Of a DNA stretch of 64,000 bases, positions 38,648 to 51,228 are shown in pieces. The position numbers were made by a program, and so were the translations under genes. Position 1 is the stretch's first letter; the number at the start of each line of letters is the position of its first letter. The notes under the pieces were generated by a model. The model did not search any database. It was not told the origin of the DNA and was given only the letters and a program-made list of their open reading frames with translations. The DNA comes from Siphonodentalium dalli (taxonomy: Eukaryota; Mollusca; Scaphopoda; Gadilida; Siphonodentaliidae). The stretch spans positions 104,987,319-105,051,318 of the forward strand of contig CP136066.1 of the NCBI GenBank assembly GCA_032622095.1, written 5' to 3'.

Positions 38648-41039
38648 AGGTATTCAATGAGATTAAACACCCCTAAACTACTATTTCTTTGGCTTCGGGA
38701 TTAAATAATATTTGATTCGAGTCGAGGAACCTACCCATCAAAGCTCAGAGTGATCAGATATCGATTTTGGAAATCTGTTATTTCAACTGCTTGTGGCCCA
38801 GAAACACGTCGTCAAAATGATGGTCTCGGTCAATATTGCGGATGAAGATGGATAACTCTAAAAACAAGTGGTAATACAGTAAATTTCGTGAATACTTAAG
38901 TGATAATACGGCCATATTTTGTTGAACAAAATGTTGATAAATAACACTTTTTGGGAAATTTGATACCATAGTTGAGTGGTTAGCATTATTTTTTGGCAAT
39001 AAATCGATTCTGATAACTAAAGCGTATTTTGAAGAATTGTTGTTGTTGTTGTTGTTGTTGCTGTTGTATCTTGATGATATGGGGACCCTCTGATCGGATT
39101 GAGTACCTTTAAAAATCACCAAACTCAAATGCTACACAGCTGGGCTACATGTACCGGTATAATATATTAATGTGCGTCCAACCGTGTGATGTACACAGTG
39201 TTCTCTAGTCATTAATATGGGCATTTCATATCAGAAATGATGCAATTGGTAACCACAGTGCAACAATAAGTGATATAATTCAAATATTTTCACTTAGAAA
39301 TATTTCAATGTTGGCAAAAAGATTGGAAGCAGATACCGTCGGGAACTGTTTTTATGATTTTGCTTGCAATCTTGCTATACCGTACTACCAATCCACTGTT
39401 TTTTATTTGTATTAATATGTTGGAATATGTTAAATAGTAATTGCTAGCAAGAACGAGGTTGATCTAATATTGGTTCATATTGTTACAATTTATTTACCAA
39501 TTTGGGGGGTGGGTCATAAAATTTGGCCTGAAAAAAAAACAGGGAACTATTTTTGTTTCGACCCTGTGTCTACAAATTGTGTCACGATATCCTTGCTCCG
39601 AACTGACCGTAATTGTTTACCACCCTACACCCGATACACCGGAACCGCCTCAACCAAAATCACACTCGTTGATTGCATACACAGCTGGTGGCTACCGTCT
39701 TTGGTGGATTTTCGTAAAGCTTATATATCGCGGGACATAACTCTAATACGATATCGGACATATCGGAACAATTAAAACAAAAGTGGCGGGAATAATTAAA
39801 ACAAATGTTATATCCATTATTTAATTACTCGATAGCACTTTCTTAATCGTATGAATTTATCATTGGTCGACAACTGTATACTATCACTTATTTTGTTTGT
39901 CTTTAAATTTTAGGAACGAAATAATCCACTGAAATAGCATGTAATTTTAGCACACCAAGCGCTGGAGTTGACGACGTTATACTAATCGCCTCTTCGCCGT
40001 TGTTACTGTTAAGATCATACTTTTAGGGATCATTTCTATAGTATGCATCGACGATACGTCAGGTAATAGTGACTGGATCGTAAACCACGATGACGAGTCG
40101 TAGCGTGCTCTTCTGAGCGCGAAGCGGACTTGGATCTCTGACTTCGGTTGGAGATCTTAAGTCATTGATGACCGTTCCTCTTCTCTTTAGCGGGAGATGG
40201 AGGAAGAGCACGCATTCTGAGTGGTTTTTTAAACAAACAAAAATTAATTTTAACATCCTTTTACAGTTAGAAATTCAAAGATAAGCATGCTTCACATAAT
40301 TTTTCATATCAGGGCTTTCTCGCGTAAACAACTTCTCTCACAAAAAGGGAATATCACACGATTCTTTAAAACTTCGATGAATGTATCCTTGACTTCAAAT
40401 CAAAATGGGGAAATTCCGTGACTCTCTTCTTATCGTAATGTAATCGTTGATAAATATGCTGATTGGAAAAAAATTGCATCATAAATTTTTCCGACCTCCC
40501 AACACCTCCCTGTGTCGGATTTGTTCTGCACCCCTCCCCTTGCATCTATTTGTAATAATTTTGTTTATCTTGTCTTGGGACATTACAACCCGATTCCTTT
40601 TATAACGTCATTAACGACGTCAACTGTAACAGAAAATGCCTTCGCTAAATTATGGGGCATAATATATAGTCAGCATAAATCGCAAAATTGTTCCATTAAA
40701 TAAAACAATATCGACCAAAATTTCAGTTTACTAAAAGCTAATATTTTCAAAGTGTGCAATAAAGACAGTTGTGCCAACATGTTAACGCTGTTGGGCTATT
40801 TTGTCGTGTCGCGAGGTAAAACTCGAACATACGGTTCTGGTTTTACCATCGTGTCACAATAAACTGGTGGAGGTTCACCCATCTGGTGTCGTTATTTATA
40901 TGTACCATACATGTATGTAATTAGCTAAAGCATGCCTCGTGGGGTACGTCTAGACGCTGGCAAATTTATCCGGCAGTATTGCAGGTAATTCATCGTAGAA
41001 GGCTGTGGTGTGCTAGGAGATAAACGACAGACAATTTAA
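38648..41039 (+). repeat. Array monomer 14 (2392 bp)
   Basis: Marker set AAAATCACCAAAC, AAAACAGGGAAC, ATCACACTCG and GTAATAGTGACTGG recurs only in monomer 17, 7194 bp downstream. Confidence 0.9.
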
Positions 41040-43444
41040 AGGTATTCAATGAGATTAAACACCCCTAAACTACTATTTCTTTGGCTTCGGGATTAAATAA
41101 TATTTGATTCGAGTCGAGGAACCTACCCATCAAAGCTCAGAGTGATCAGATATCGATTTTGGAAATCTGTTATTTCAACTGCTTGTGGCCCAGAAACACG
41201 TCGTCAAAATGATGGTCTCGGTCAATATTGCGGATGAAGATGGATAACTCTAAAAACAAGTGGTAATACAGTAAATTTCGTGAATACTTAAGTGATAATA
41301 CGGCCATATTTTGTTGAACAAAATGTTGATAAATAACACTTTTTGGGAAATTTGATACCATAGTTGAGTGGTTAGCATTATTTTTTGGCAATAAATCGAT
41401 TCTGATAACTAAAGCGTATTTTGAAGAATTGTTGTTGTTGTTGTTGTTGTTGTTGCTGTTGTATCTTGATGATATGGGGACCCTCTGATCGGATTGAGTA
41501 CCTTTAAAAATCAGCAAACTCAAATGCTACACAGCTGGGCTACATGTACCGGTATAATATATTAATGTGCGTCCAACCGTGTGATGTACACAGTGTTCTC
41601 TAGTCATTAATATGGGCATTTCATATCAGAAATGATGCAATTGGTAACCACAGTGCAACAATAAGTGATATAATTCAAATATTTTCACTTAGAAATATTT
41701 CAATGTTGGCAAAAAGATTGGAAGCAGATACCGTCGGGAACTGTTTTTATGATTTTGCTTGCAATCTTGCTATACCGTACTACCAATCCACTGTTTTTTA
41801 TTTGTATTAATATGTTGGAATATGTTAAATAGTAATTGCTAGCAAGAACGAGGTTGATCTAATATTGGTTCATATTGTTACAATTTATTTACCAATTTGG
41901 GGGGGTGGGTCATAAAATTTGGCCTGAAAAAAAAATAGGGAACTATTTTTGTTTCGAACCTGTGTCTACAAATTGTGTCACGATATCCTTGCTCCGAACT
42001 GACCGTAATTGTTTACCACCCTACACCCGATACACCGGAACCGCCTCAACCAAAATCATACTCGTTGATTGCATACACAGCTGGTGGCTACCGTCTTTGG
42101 TGGATTTTCGTAAAGCTTATATATCGCGGGACATAACTCTAATACGATATCGGACATATCGGAACAATTAAAACAAAAGTGGCGGGAATAATTAAAACAA
42201 ATGTTATATCCATTATTTAATTACTCGATAGCACTTTCTTAATCGTATGAATTTATCATTGGTCGACAACTGTATACTATCACTTATTTTGTTTGTCTTT
42301 AAATTTTATGAACGAAATAATCCACTGAAATAGCATGTAATTTTAGCACACCAAGCGCTGGAGTTGACGACGTTATACTAATCGCCTCTTCGCCGTTGTT
42401 ACTGTTAAGATCATACTTTTAGGGATCATTTCTATAGTATGCATCGACGATACGTCAGGTAATACTGACTGGATCGTAAACCACGATGACGAGTCGTAGC
42501 GTGCTCTTCTGAGCGCGAAGCGGACTTGGATCTCTGACTTCGGTTGGAGATCTTAAGTCATTGATGACCGTTCCTCTTCTCTTTAGCGGGAGATGGAGGA
42601 AGAGCACGCATTCTGAGTGGTTTTTTAAAGAAAAAAAAATTAATAAAATAAATTTTAACATCCTTTTACAGTTAGAAATTCAAAGATAAGCATGCTCCAC
42701 ATAATTTTTCATATCAGGGCTTTCTCGCATAAACAACTTCTCTCGCAAAAAGGGAATATCACACGATTCTTTAAAATTTCGATGAATGTATCCTTGACTT
42801 CAAATCAAAATGGGGAAATTCCGTGACTCTCTTCTTATCGTAATGTAATCGTTGATAAATATGCTGATTGGAAAAAAATTGCATCATAAATTTTTCCGAC
42901 CTCCCAACACCTCCCTGTGTCGGATTTGTTCTGCACCCCTCCCCTTGCATCTATTTGTAATAATTTTGTTTATCTTGTCTTGGGACATTACAACCCGATT
43001 CCTTTTATAACGTCATTAACGACGTCAACTGTAACAGAAAATGCCTTCGCTAAATTATGGGGCATAATATATAGTCAGCATAAATCGCAAAATTGTTCCA
43101 TTAAATAAAACAATATCGACCAAAATTTCAGTTTACTAAAAGCTAATATTTTCAAAGTGTGCAATAAAGACAGTTGTGCCAACATGTTAACGCTGTTGGG
43201 CTATTTTGTCGTGTCGCGAGGTAAAACTCGAACATACGGTTCTGGTTTTACCATCGTGTCACAATAAACTGGTGGAGGTTCACCCATCTGGTGTCGTTAT
43301 TTATATGTACCATACATGTATGTAATTAGCTAAAGCATGCCTCGTGGGGTACGTCTAGACGCTGGCAAATTTATCCGGCAGTATTGCAGGTAATTCATCG
43401 TAGAAGGCTGTGGTGTGCTAGGAGATAAACGACAGACAATTTAA
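41040..43444 (+). repeat. Array monomer 15 (2405 bp)
   Basis: Marker set TTTCGAACCTG, TTTTTAAAGAAAAAAAAATT, AATAAAATAAATTTT, GCATGCTCCACAT and CTCTCGCAAAAAG recurs in monomer 18. The last three also resemble the edge monomers. Confidence 0.9.
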
Positions 43445-45841
43445 AGGTATTCAATGAGATTAAACACCCCTAAACTACTATTTCTTTGGCTTCGGGATTA
43501 AATAATATTTGATTCGAGTCGAGGAACCTACCCATCAAAGCTCAGAGTGATCAGATATCGATTTTGGAATCTGTTATTTCAACTGCTTGTGGCCCAGAAA
43601 CACGTCGTCAAAATGATGGTCTCGGTCAATATTGCGGATGAAGATGGATAACTCTTAAAAACAAGTGGTAATACTGCCAAATTTCGTGAATACTTAAGTG
43701 ATAATACGGCCATATTTTGTTGAACAAAATGTTGATAAATAACACTTTTTGGGAAATTTGATACCATAGTTGAGTGGTTAGCATTATTTTTTGGCAATAA
43801 ATCGATTCTGATAACTAAAGCGTATTTTGAAGAATTGTTGTTGTTGTTGTTGTTGTTGTTGCTGTTGTATCTTGATGATATGGGGACCCTCTGATCGGAT
43901 TGAGTACCTTTAAAAATCAGCAAACTCAAATGCTACACAGCTGGGCTACATGTACCGGTATAATATATTAATGTGCGTCCAACCGTGTGATGTACACAGT
44001 GTTCTCTAGTCATTAATATGGGCATTTCATATCAGAAATGATGCAATTGGTAACCACAGTGCAACAATAAGTGATATAATTCAAATATTTTCACTTAGAA
44101 ATATTTCAATGTTGGCAAAAAGATTGGAAGCAGATACCGTCGGGAACTGTTTTTATGATTTTGCTTGCAATCTTGCTATACCGTACTACCAATCCACTGT
44201 TTTTTATTTGTATTAATATGTTGGAATATGTTAAATAGTAATTGCTAGCAAGAACGAGGTTGATCTAATATTGGTTCATATTGTTACAATTTATTTACCA
44301 ATTTGGGGGGGTGGGTCATAAAATTTGGCCTGAAAAAAAAATAGGGAACTATTTTTGTTTCGAACCTGTGTCTACAAATTGTGTCACGATATCCTTGCTC
44401 CGAACTGACCGTAATTGTTTACCACCCTACACCCGATACACCGGAACCGCCTCAACCAAAATCATACTCGTTGATTGCATACACAGCTGGTGGCTACCGT
44501 CTTTGGTGGATTTTCGTAAAGCTTATATATCGCGGGACATAACTCTAATACGATATCGGACATATCGGAACAATTAAAACAAAAGTGGCGGGAATAATTA
44601 AAACAAATGTTATATCCATTATTTAATTACTCGATAGCACTTTCTTAATCGTATGAATTTATCATTGGTCGACAACTGTATACTATCACTTATTTTGTTT
44701 GTCTTTAAATTTTAGGAACGAAATAATCCACTGAAATAGCATGTAATTTTAGCACACCAAGCGCTGGAGTTGACGACGTTATACTAATCGCCTCTTCGCC
44801 GTTGTTACTGTTAAGATCATACTTTTAGGGATCATTTCTATAGTATGCATCGACGATACGTCAGGTAATACTGACTGGATCGTAAACCACGATGACGAGT
44901 CGTAGCGTGCTCTTCTGAGCGCGAAGCGGACTTGGATCTCTGACTTCGGTTGGAGATCTTAAGTCATTGATGACCGTTCCTCTTCTCTTTAGCGGGAGAT
45001 GGAGGAAGAGCACGCATTCTGAGTGGTTTTTTAAACAAACAAAAATTAATTTTAACATCCTTTTACAGTTAGAAATTCAAAGATAAGCATGCTTCACATA
45101 ATTTTTCATATCAGGGCTTTCTCGCGTAAACAACTTCTCTCACAAAAAGGGAATATCACACGATTCTTTAAAACTTCGATGAATGTATCCTTGACTTCAA
45201 ATCAAAATGGGGAAATTCCGTGACTCTCTTCTTATCGTAATGTAATCGTTGATAAATATGCTGATTGGAAAAAAATTGCATCATAAATTTTTCCGACCTC
45301 CCAACACCTCCCTGTGTCGGATTTGTTCTGCACCCCTCCCCTTGCATCTATTTGTAATAATTTTGTTTATCTTGTCTTGGGACATTACAACCCGATTCCT
45401 TTTATAACGTCATTAACGACGTCAACTGTAACAGAAAATGCCTTCGCTAAATTATGGGGCATAATATATAGTCAGCATAAATCGCAAAATTGTTCCATTA
45501 AATAAAACAATATCGACCAAAATTTCAGTTTACTAAAAGCTAATATTTTCAAAGTGTGCAATAAAGACAGTTGTGCCAACATGTTAACGCTGTTGGGATA
45601 TTTTGTCGTGTCGCGAGGTAAAACTCGAACATACGGTTCTGGTTTTACCATCGTGTCACAATAAACTGGTGGAGGTTCACCCATCTGGTGTCGTTATTTA
45701 TATGTACCATACATGTATGTAATTAGCTAAAGCATGCCTCGTGGGGTACGTCTAGACGCTGGCAAATTTATCCGGCAGTATTGCAGGTAATTCATCGTAG
45801 AAGGCTGTGGTGTGCTAGGAGATAAACGACAGACAATTTAA
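43445..45841 (+). repeat. Array monomer 16 (2397 bp)
   Basis: Monomer 11/12 subtype, with TTTTAGGAACG and GGGATATTTTG. Its last part corresponds to the end of monomer 13, 7194 bp upstream. Confidence 0.9.
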
Positions 45842-48829
45842 AGGTATTCAATGAGATTAAACACCCCTAAACTACTATTTCTTTGGCTTCGGGATTAAAT
45901 AATATTTGATTCGAGTCGAGGAACCTACCCATCAAAGCTCAGAGTGATCAGATATCGATTTTGGAAATCTGTTATTTCAACTGATTGTGGCCCAGAAACA
46001 CGTCGTCAAAATGATGGTCTCGGTCAATATTGCGGATGAAGATGGACAACTCTAAAAACAAGTGGTAATACAGTAAATTTCGTGAATACTTAAGTGATAA
46101 TACGGCCATATTTTGTTGAACAAAATGTTGATAAATAACACTTTTTGGGAAATTTGATACCATAGTTGAGTGGTTAGCATTATTTTTTGGCAATAAATCG
46201 ATTCTGATAACTAAAGCGTATTTTGAAGAATTGTTGTTGTTGTTGTTGTTGTTGCTGTTGTATCTTGATGATATGGGGACCCTCTGATCGGATTGAGTAC
46301 CTTTAAAAATCACCAAACTCAAATGCTACACAGCTGGGCTACATGTACCGGTATAATATATTAATGTGCGTCCAACCGTGTGATGTACACAGTGTTCTCT
46401 AGTCATTAATATGGGCATTTTATATCAGAAATGATGCAATTGGTAACCACAGTGCAACAATAAGTGATATAATTCAAATATTTTCACTTAGAAATATTTC
46501 AATGTTGGCAAAAAGATTGGAAGCAGATACCGTCGGGAACTGTTTTTATGATTTTGCTTGCAATCTTGCTATACCGTACTACCAATCCACTGTTTTTTAT
46601 TTGTATTAATATGTTGGAATATGTTAAATAGTAATTGCTAGCAAGAACGAGGTTGATCTAATATTGGTTCATATTGTTACAATTTATTTACCAATTTGGG
46701 GGGTGGGTCATAAAATTTGGCCTGAAAAAAAAACAGGGAACTATTTTTGTTTCGACCCTGTGTCTACAAATTGTGTCACGATATCCTTGCTCCGAACTGA
46801 CCGTAATTGTTTACCACCCTACACCCGATACACCGGAACCGCCTCAACCAAAATCACACTCGTTGATTGCATACACAGCTGGTGGCTACCGTCTTTGGTG
46901 GATTTTCGTAAAGCTTATATATCGCGGGACATAACTCTAATACGATATCGGACATATCGGAACAATTAAAACAAAAGTGGCGGGAATAATTAAAACAAAT
47001 GTTATATCCATTATTTAATTACTCGATAGCACTTTCTTAATCGTATGAATTTATCATTGGTCGACAACTGTATACTATCACTTATTTTGTTTGTCTTTAA
47101 ATTTTAGGAACGAAATAATCCACTGAAATAGCATGTAATTTTAGCACACCAAGCGCTGGAGTTGACGACGTTATACTAATCGCCTCTTCGCCGTTGTTAC
47201 TGTTAAGATCATACTTTTAGGGATCATTTCTATAGTATGCATCGACGATACGTCAGGTAATAGTGACTGGATCGTAAACCACGATGACGAGTCGTAGCGT
47301 GCTCTTCTGAGCGCGAAGCGGACTTGGATCTCTGACTTCGGTTGGAGATCTTAAAGGGGTACTGTACGCCATTTTCAATAAATTCCCGGTGATAACAACG
47401 ATCTATTATCGATACTATATAGAAATATAAGTAATTTGAGTCGAAGATGTATTCTGTAAACGCTGAGGTTAATAGGCTATCTTAAAATTTAATAATTTAA
47501 AAGTTAATAATTTAATATAAATTGATTTTATGGCTCCAGCCATAAAATGGCGTCTCTTAAAATTGGAATTTCCGTGTACAAAACGTAATCAAATTATAAT
47601 TGAGGGATACTGGATTAATAAAACAATTGCACACACGATCGTTTGAAACATTATGCTTATACGGGGAGAAAACCCAAGCCACTCATTGACTAGTGACCAT
47701 ACACTAACTTAAATGAGTATATGGGACTACTAAGCATATAATATAATGTTTATTTGATTCATTTGGTTGAAAACTGTACAAAAATTACTCGACAACGACA
47801 ATTTGTATTTTTGCATTCCGGTAAATTTGCCATCCGTAACAATACTTCGTACTCAACAGACTTTCAAAAAATGGAAAAGTTGTTACCTTATTCTCCGACT
47901 CGGGGATTATAGAAACCAACAACAACATCTTGGGTACAGTACCCCTTTAAGTCATTGATGACCGTTCCTCTTCTCTTTAGCGGGAGATGGAGGAAGAGCA
48001 CGCATTCTGAGTGGTTTTTTAAACAAACAAAAATTAATTTTAACATCCTTTTACAGTTAGAAATTCAAAGATAAGCATGCTTCACATAATTTTTCATATC
48101 AGGGCTTTCTCGCGTAAACAACTTCTCTCACAAAAAGGGAATATCACACGATTCTTTAAAACTTCGATGAATGTATCCTTGACTTCAAATCAAAATGGGG
48201 AAATTCCGTGACTCTCTTCTTATCGTAATGTAATCGTTGATAAATATGCTGATTGGAAAAAAATTGCATCATAAATTTTTCCGACCTCCCAACACCTCCC
48301 TGTGTCGGATTTGTTCTGCACCCCTCCCCTTGCATCTATTTGTAATAATTTTGTTTATCTTGTCTTGGGACATTACAACCCGATTCCTTTTATAACGTCA
48401 TTAACGACGTCAACTGTAACAGAAAATGCCTTCGCTAAATTATGGGGCATAATATATAGTCAGCATAAATCGCAAAATTGTTCCATTAAATAAAACAATA
48501 TCGACCAAAATTTCAGTTTACTAAAAGCTAATATTTTCAAAGTGTGCAATAAAGACAGTTGTGCCAACATGTTAACGCTGTTGGGCTATTTTGTCGTGTC
48601 GCGAGGTAAAACTCGAACATACGGTTCTGGTTTTACCATCGTGTCACAATAAACTGGTGGAGGTTCACCCATCTGGTGTCGTTATTTATATGTACCATAC
48701 ATGTATGTAATTAGCTAAAGCATGCCTCGTGGGGTACGTCTAGACGCTGGCAAATTTATCCGGCAGTATTGCAGGTAATTCATCGTAGAAGGCTGTGGTG
48801 TGCTAGGAGATAAACGACAGACAATTTAA
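45842..48829 (+). repeat. Array monomer 17, interrupted by a TTAA element (2988 bp)
   Basis: Carries the monomer 14 marker set. Interrupted at a TTAA (47351) by the 592-bp element; without it and one TTAA the unit is 2392 bp, identical in length to monomer 14. Private CTGATTGTGG, GATGGACAAC and TTTTATATCAG. Confidence 0.9.
47355..47946 (+). mobile_element. 592-bp TTAA element inserted in monomer 17
   Basis: Terminal inverted repeats AGGGGTACTGTAC and GTACAGTACCCCT are flanked by TTAA at 47351-47354 and 47947-47950. The sister monomers show the empty site GATCTTAAGTCATTG, so the insertion boundaries are exact. The interior is AT-rich with a perfect 11-bp-arm hairpin, ATTTTATGGCT/AGCCATAAAAT (47525-47548), and no transposase. 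A TTAA target duplication fits a piggyBac-type MITE. Its ends differ from the MITE that builds the array. Confidence 0.93.
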
Positions 48830-51228
48830 AGGTATTCAATGAGATTAAACACCCCTAAACTACTATTTCTTTGGCTTCGGGATTAAATAATATTTGATTC
48901 GAGTCGAGGAACCTACCCATCAAAGCTCAGAGTGATCAGATATCGATTTTGGAAATCTGTTATTTCAACTGCTTGTGGCCCAGAAACACGTCGTCAAAAT
49001 GATGGTCTCGGTCAATATTGCGGATGAAGATGGATAACTCTAAAAACAAGTGGTAATACAGTAAATTTCGTGAATACTTAAGTGATAATACGGCCATATT
49101 TTGTTGAACAAAATGTTGATAAATAACACTTTTTGGGAAATTTGATACCATAGTTGAGTGGTTAGCATTATTTTTTGGCAATAAATCGATTCTGATAACT
49201 AAAGCGTATTTTGAAGAATTGTTGTTGTTGTTGTTGTTGCTGTTGTATCTTGATGATATGGGGACCCTCTGATCGGATTGAGTACCTTTAAAAATCAGCA
49301 AACTCAAATGCTACACAGCTGGGCTACATGTACCGGTATAATATATTAATGTGCGTCCAACCGTGTGATGTACACAGTGTTCTCTAGTCATTAATATGGG
49401 CATTTCATATCAGAAATGATGCAATTGGTAACCACAGTGCAACAATAAGTGATATAATTCAAATATTTTCACTTAGAAATATTTCAATGTTGGCAAAAAG
49501 ATTGGAAGCAGATACCGTCGGGAACTGTTTTTATGATTTTGCTTGCAATCTTGCTATACCGTACTACCAATCCACTGTTTTTTATTTGTATTAATATGTT
49601 GGAATATGTTAAATAGTAATTGCTAGCAAGAACGAGGTTGATCTAATATTGGTTCATATTGTTACAATTTATTTACCAATTTGGGGGGGTGGGTCATAAA
49701 ATTTGGCCTGAAAAAAAAATAGGGAACTATTTTTGTTTCGAACCTGTGTCTACAAATTGTGTCACGATATCCTTGCTCCGAACTGACCGTAATTGTTTAC
49801 CACCCTACACCCGATACACCGGAACCGCCTCAACCAAAATCATACTCGTTGATTGCATACACAGCTGGTGGCTACCGTCTTTGGTGGATTTTCGTAAAGC
49901 TTATATATCGCGGGACATAACTCTAATACGATATCGGACATATCGGAACAATTAAAACAAAAGTGGCGGGAATAATTAAAACAAATGTTATATCCATTAT
50001 TTAATTACTCGATAGCACTTTCTTAATCGTATGAATTTATCATTGGTCGACAACTGTATACTATCACTTATTTTGTTTGTCTTTAAATTTTATGAACGAA
50101 ATAATCCACTGAAATAGCATGTAATTTTAGCACACCAAGCGCTGGAGTTGACGACGTTATACTAATCGCCTCTTCGCCGTTGTTACTGTTAAGATCATAC
50201 TTTTAGGGATCATTTCTATAGTATGCATCGACGATACGTCAGGTAATACTGACTGGATCGTAAACCACGATGACGAGTCGTAGCGTGCTCTTCTGAGCGC
50301 GAAGCGGACTTGGATCTCTGACTTCGGTTGGAGATCTTAAGTCATTGATGACCGTTCCTCTTCTCTTTAGCGGGAGATGGAGGAAGAGCACGCATTCTGA
50401 GTGGTTTTTTAAAGAAAAAAAAATTAATAAAATAAATTTTAACATCCTTTTACAGTTAGAAATTCAAAGATAAGCATGCTCCACATAATTTTTCATATCA
50501 GGGCTTTCTCGCATAAACAACTTCTCTCGCAAAAAGGGAATATCACACGATTCTTTAAAATTTCGATGAATGTATCCTTGACTTCAAATCAAAATGGGGA
50601 AATTCCGTGACTCTCTTCTTATCGTAATGTAATCGTTGATAAATATGCTGATTGGAAAAAAATTGCATCATAAATTTTTCCGACCTCCCAACACCTCCCT
50701 GTGTCGGATTTGTTCTGCACCCCTCCCCTTGCATCTATTTGTAATAATTTTGTTTATCTTGTCTTGGGACATTACAACCCGATTCCTTTTATAACGTCAT
50801 TAACGACGTCAACTGTAACAGAAAATGCCTTCGCTAAATTATGGGGCATAATATATAGTCAGCATAAATCGCAAAATTGTTCCATTAAATAAAACAATAT
50901 CGACCAAAATTTCAGTTTACTAAAAGCTAATATTTTCAAAGTGTGCAATAAAGACAGTTGTGCCAACATGTTAACGCTGTTGGGCTATTTTGTCGTGTCG
51001 CGAGGTAAAACTCGAACATACGGTTCTGGTTTTACCATCGTGTCACAATAAACTGATGGAGGTTCACCCATCTGGTGTCGTTATTTATATGTACCATACA
51101 TGTATGTAATTAGCTAAAGCATGCCTCGTGGGGTACGTCTAGACGCTGGCAAATTTATCCGGCAGTATTGCAGGTAATTCATCGTAGAAGGCTGTGGTGT
51201 GCTAGGAGATAAACGACAGACAATTTAA
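48830..51228 (+). repeat. Array monomer 18 (2399 bp)
   Basis: Carries the monomer 15 marker set and the shortest (GTT)n run. Has AACTGATGGAGG near 51053, shared with monomer 19. Confidence 0.9.
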
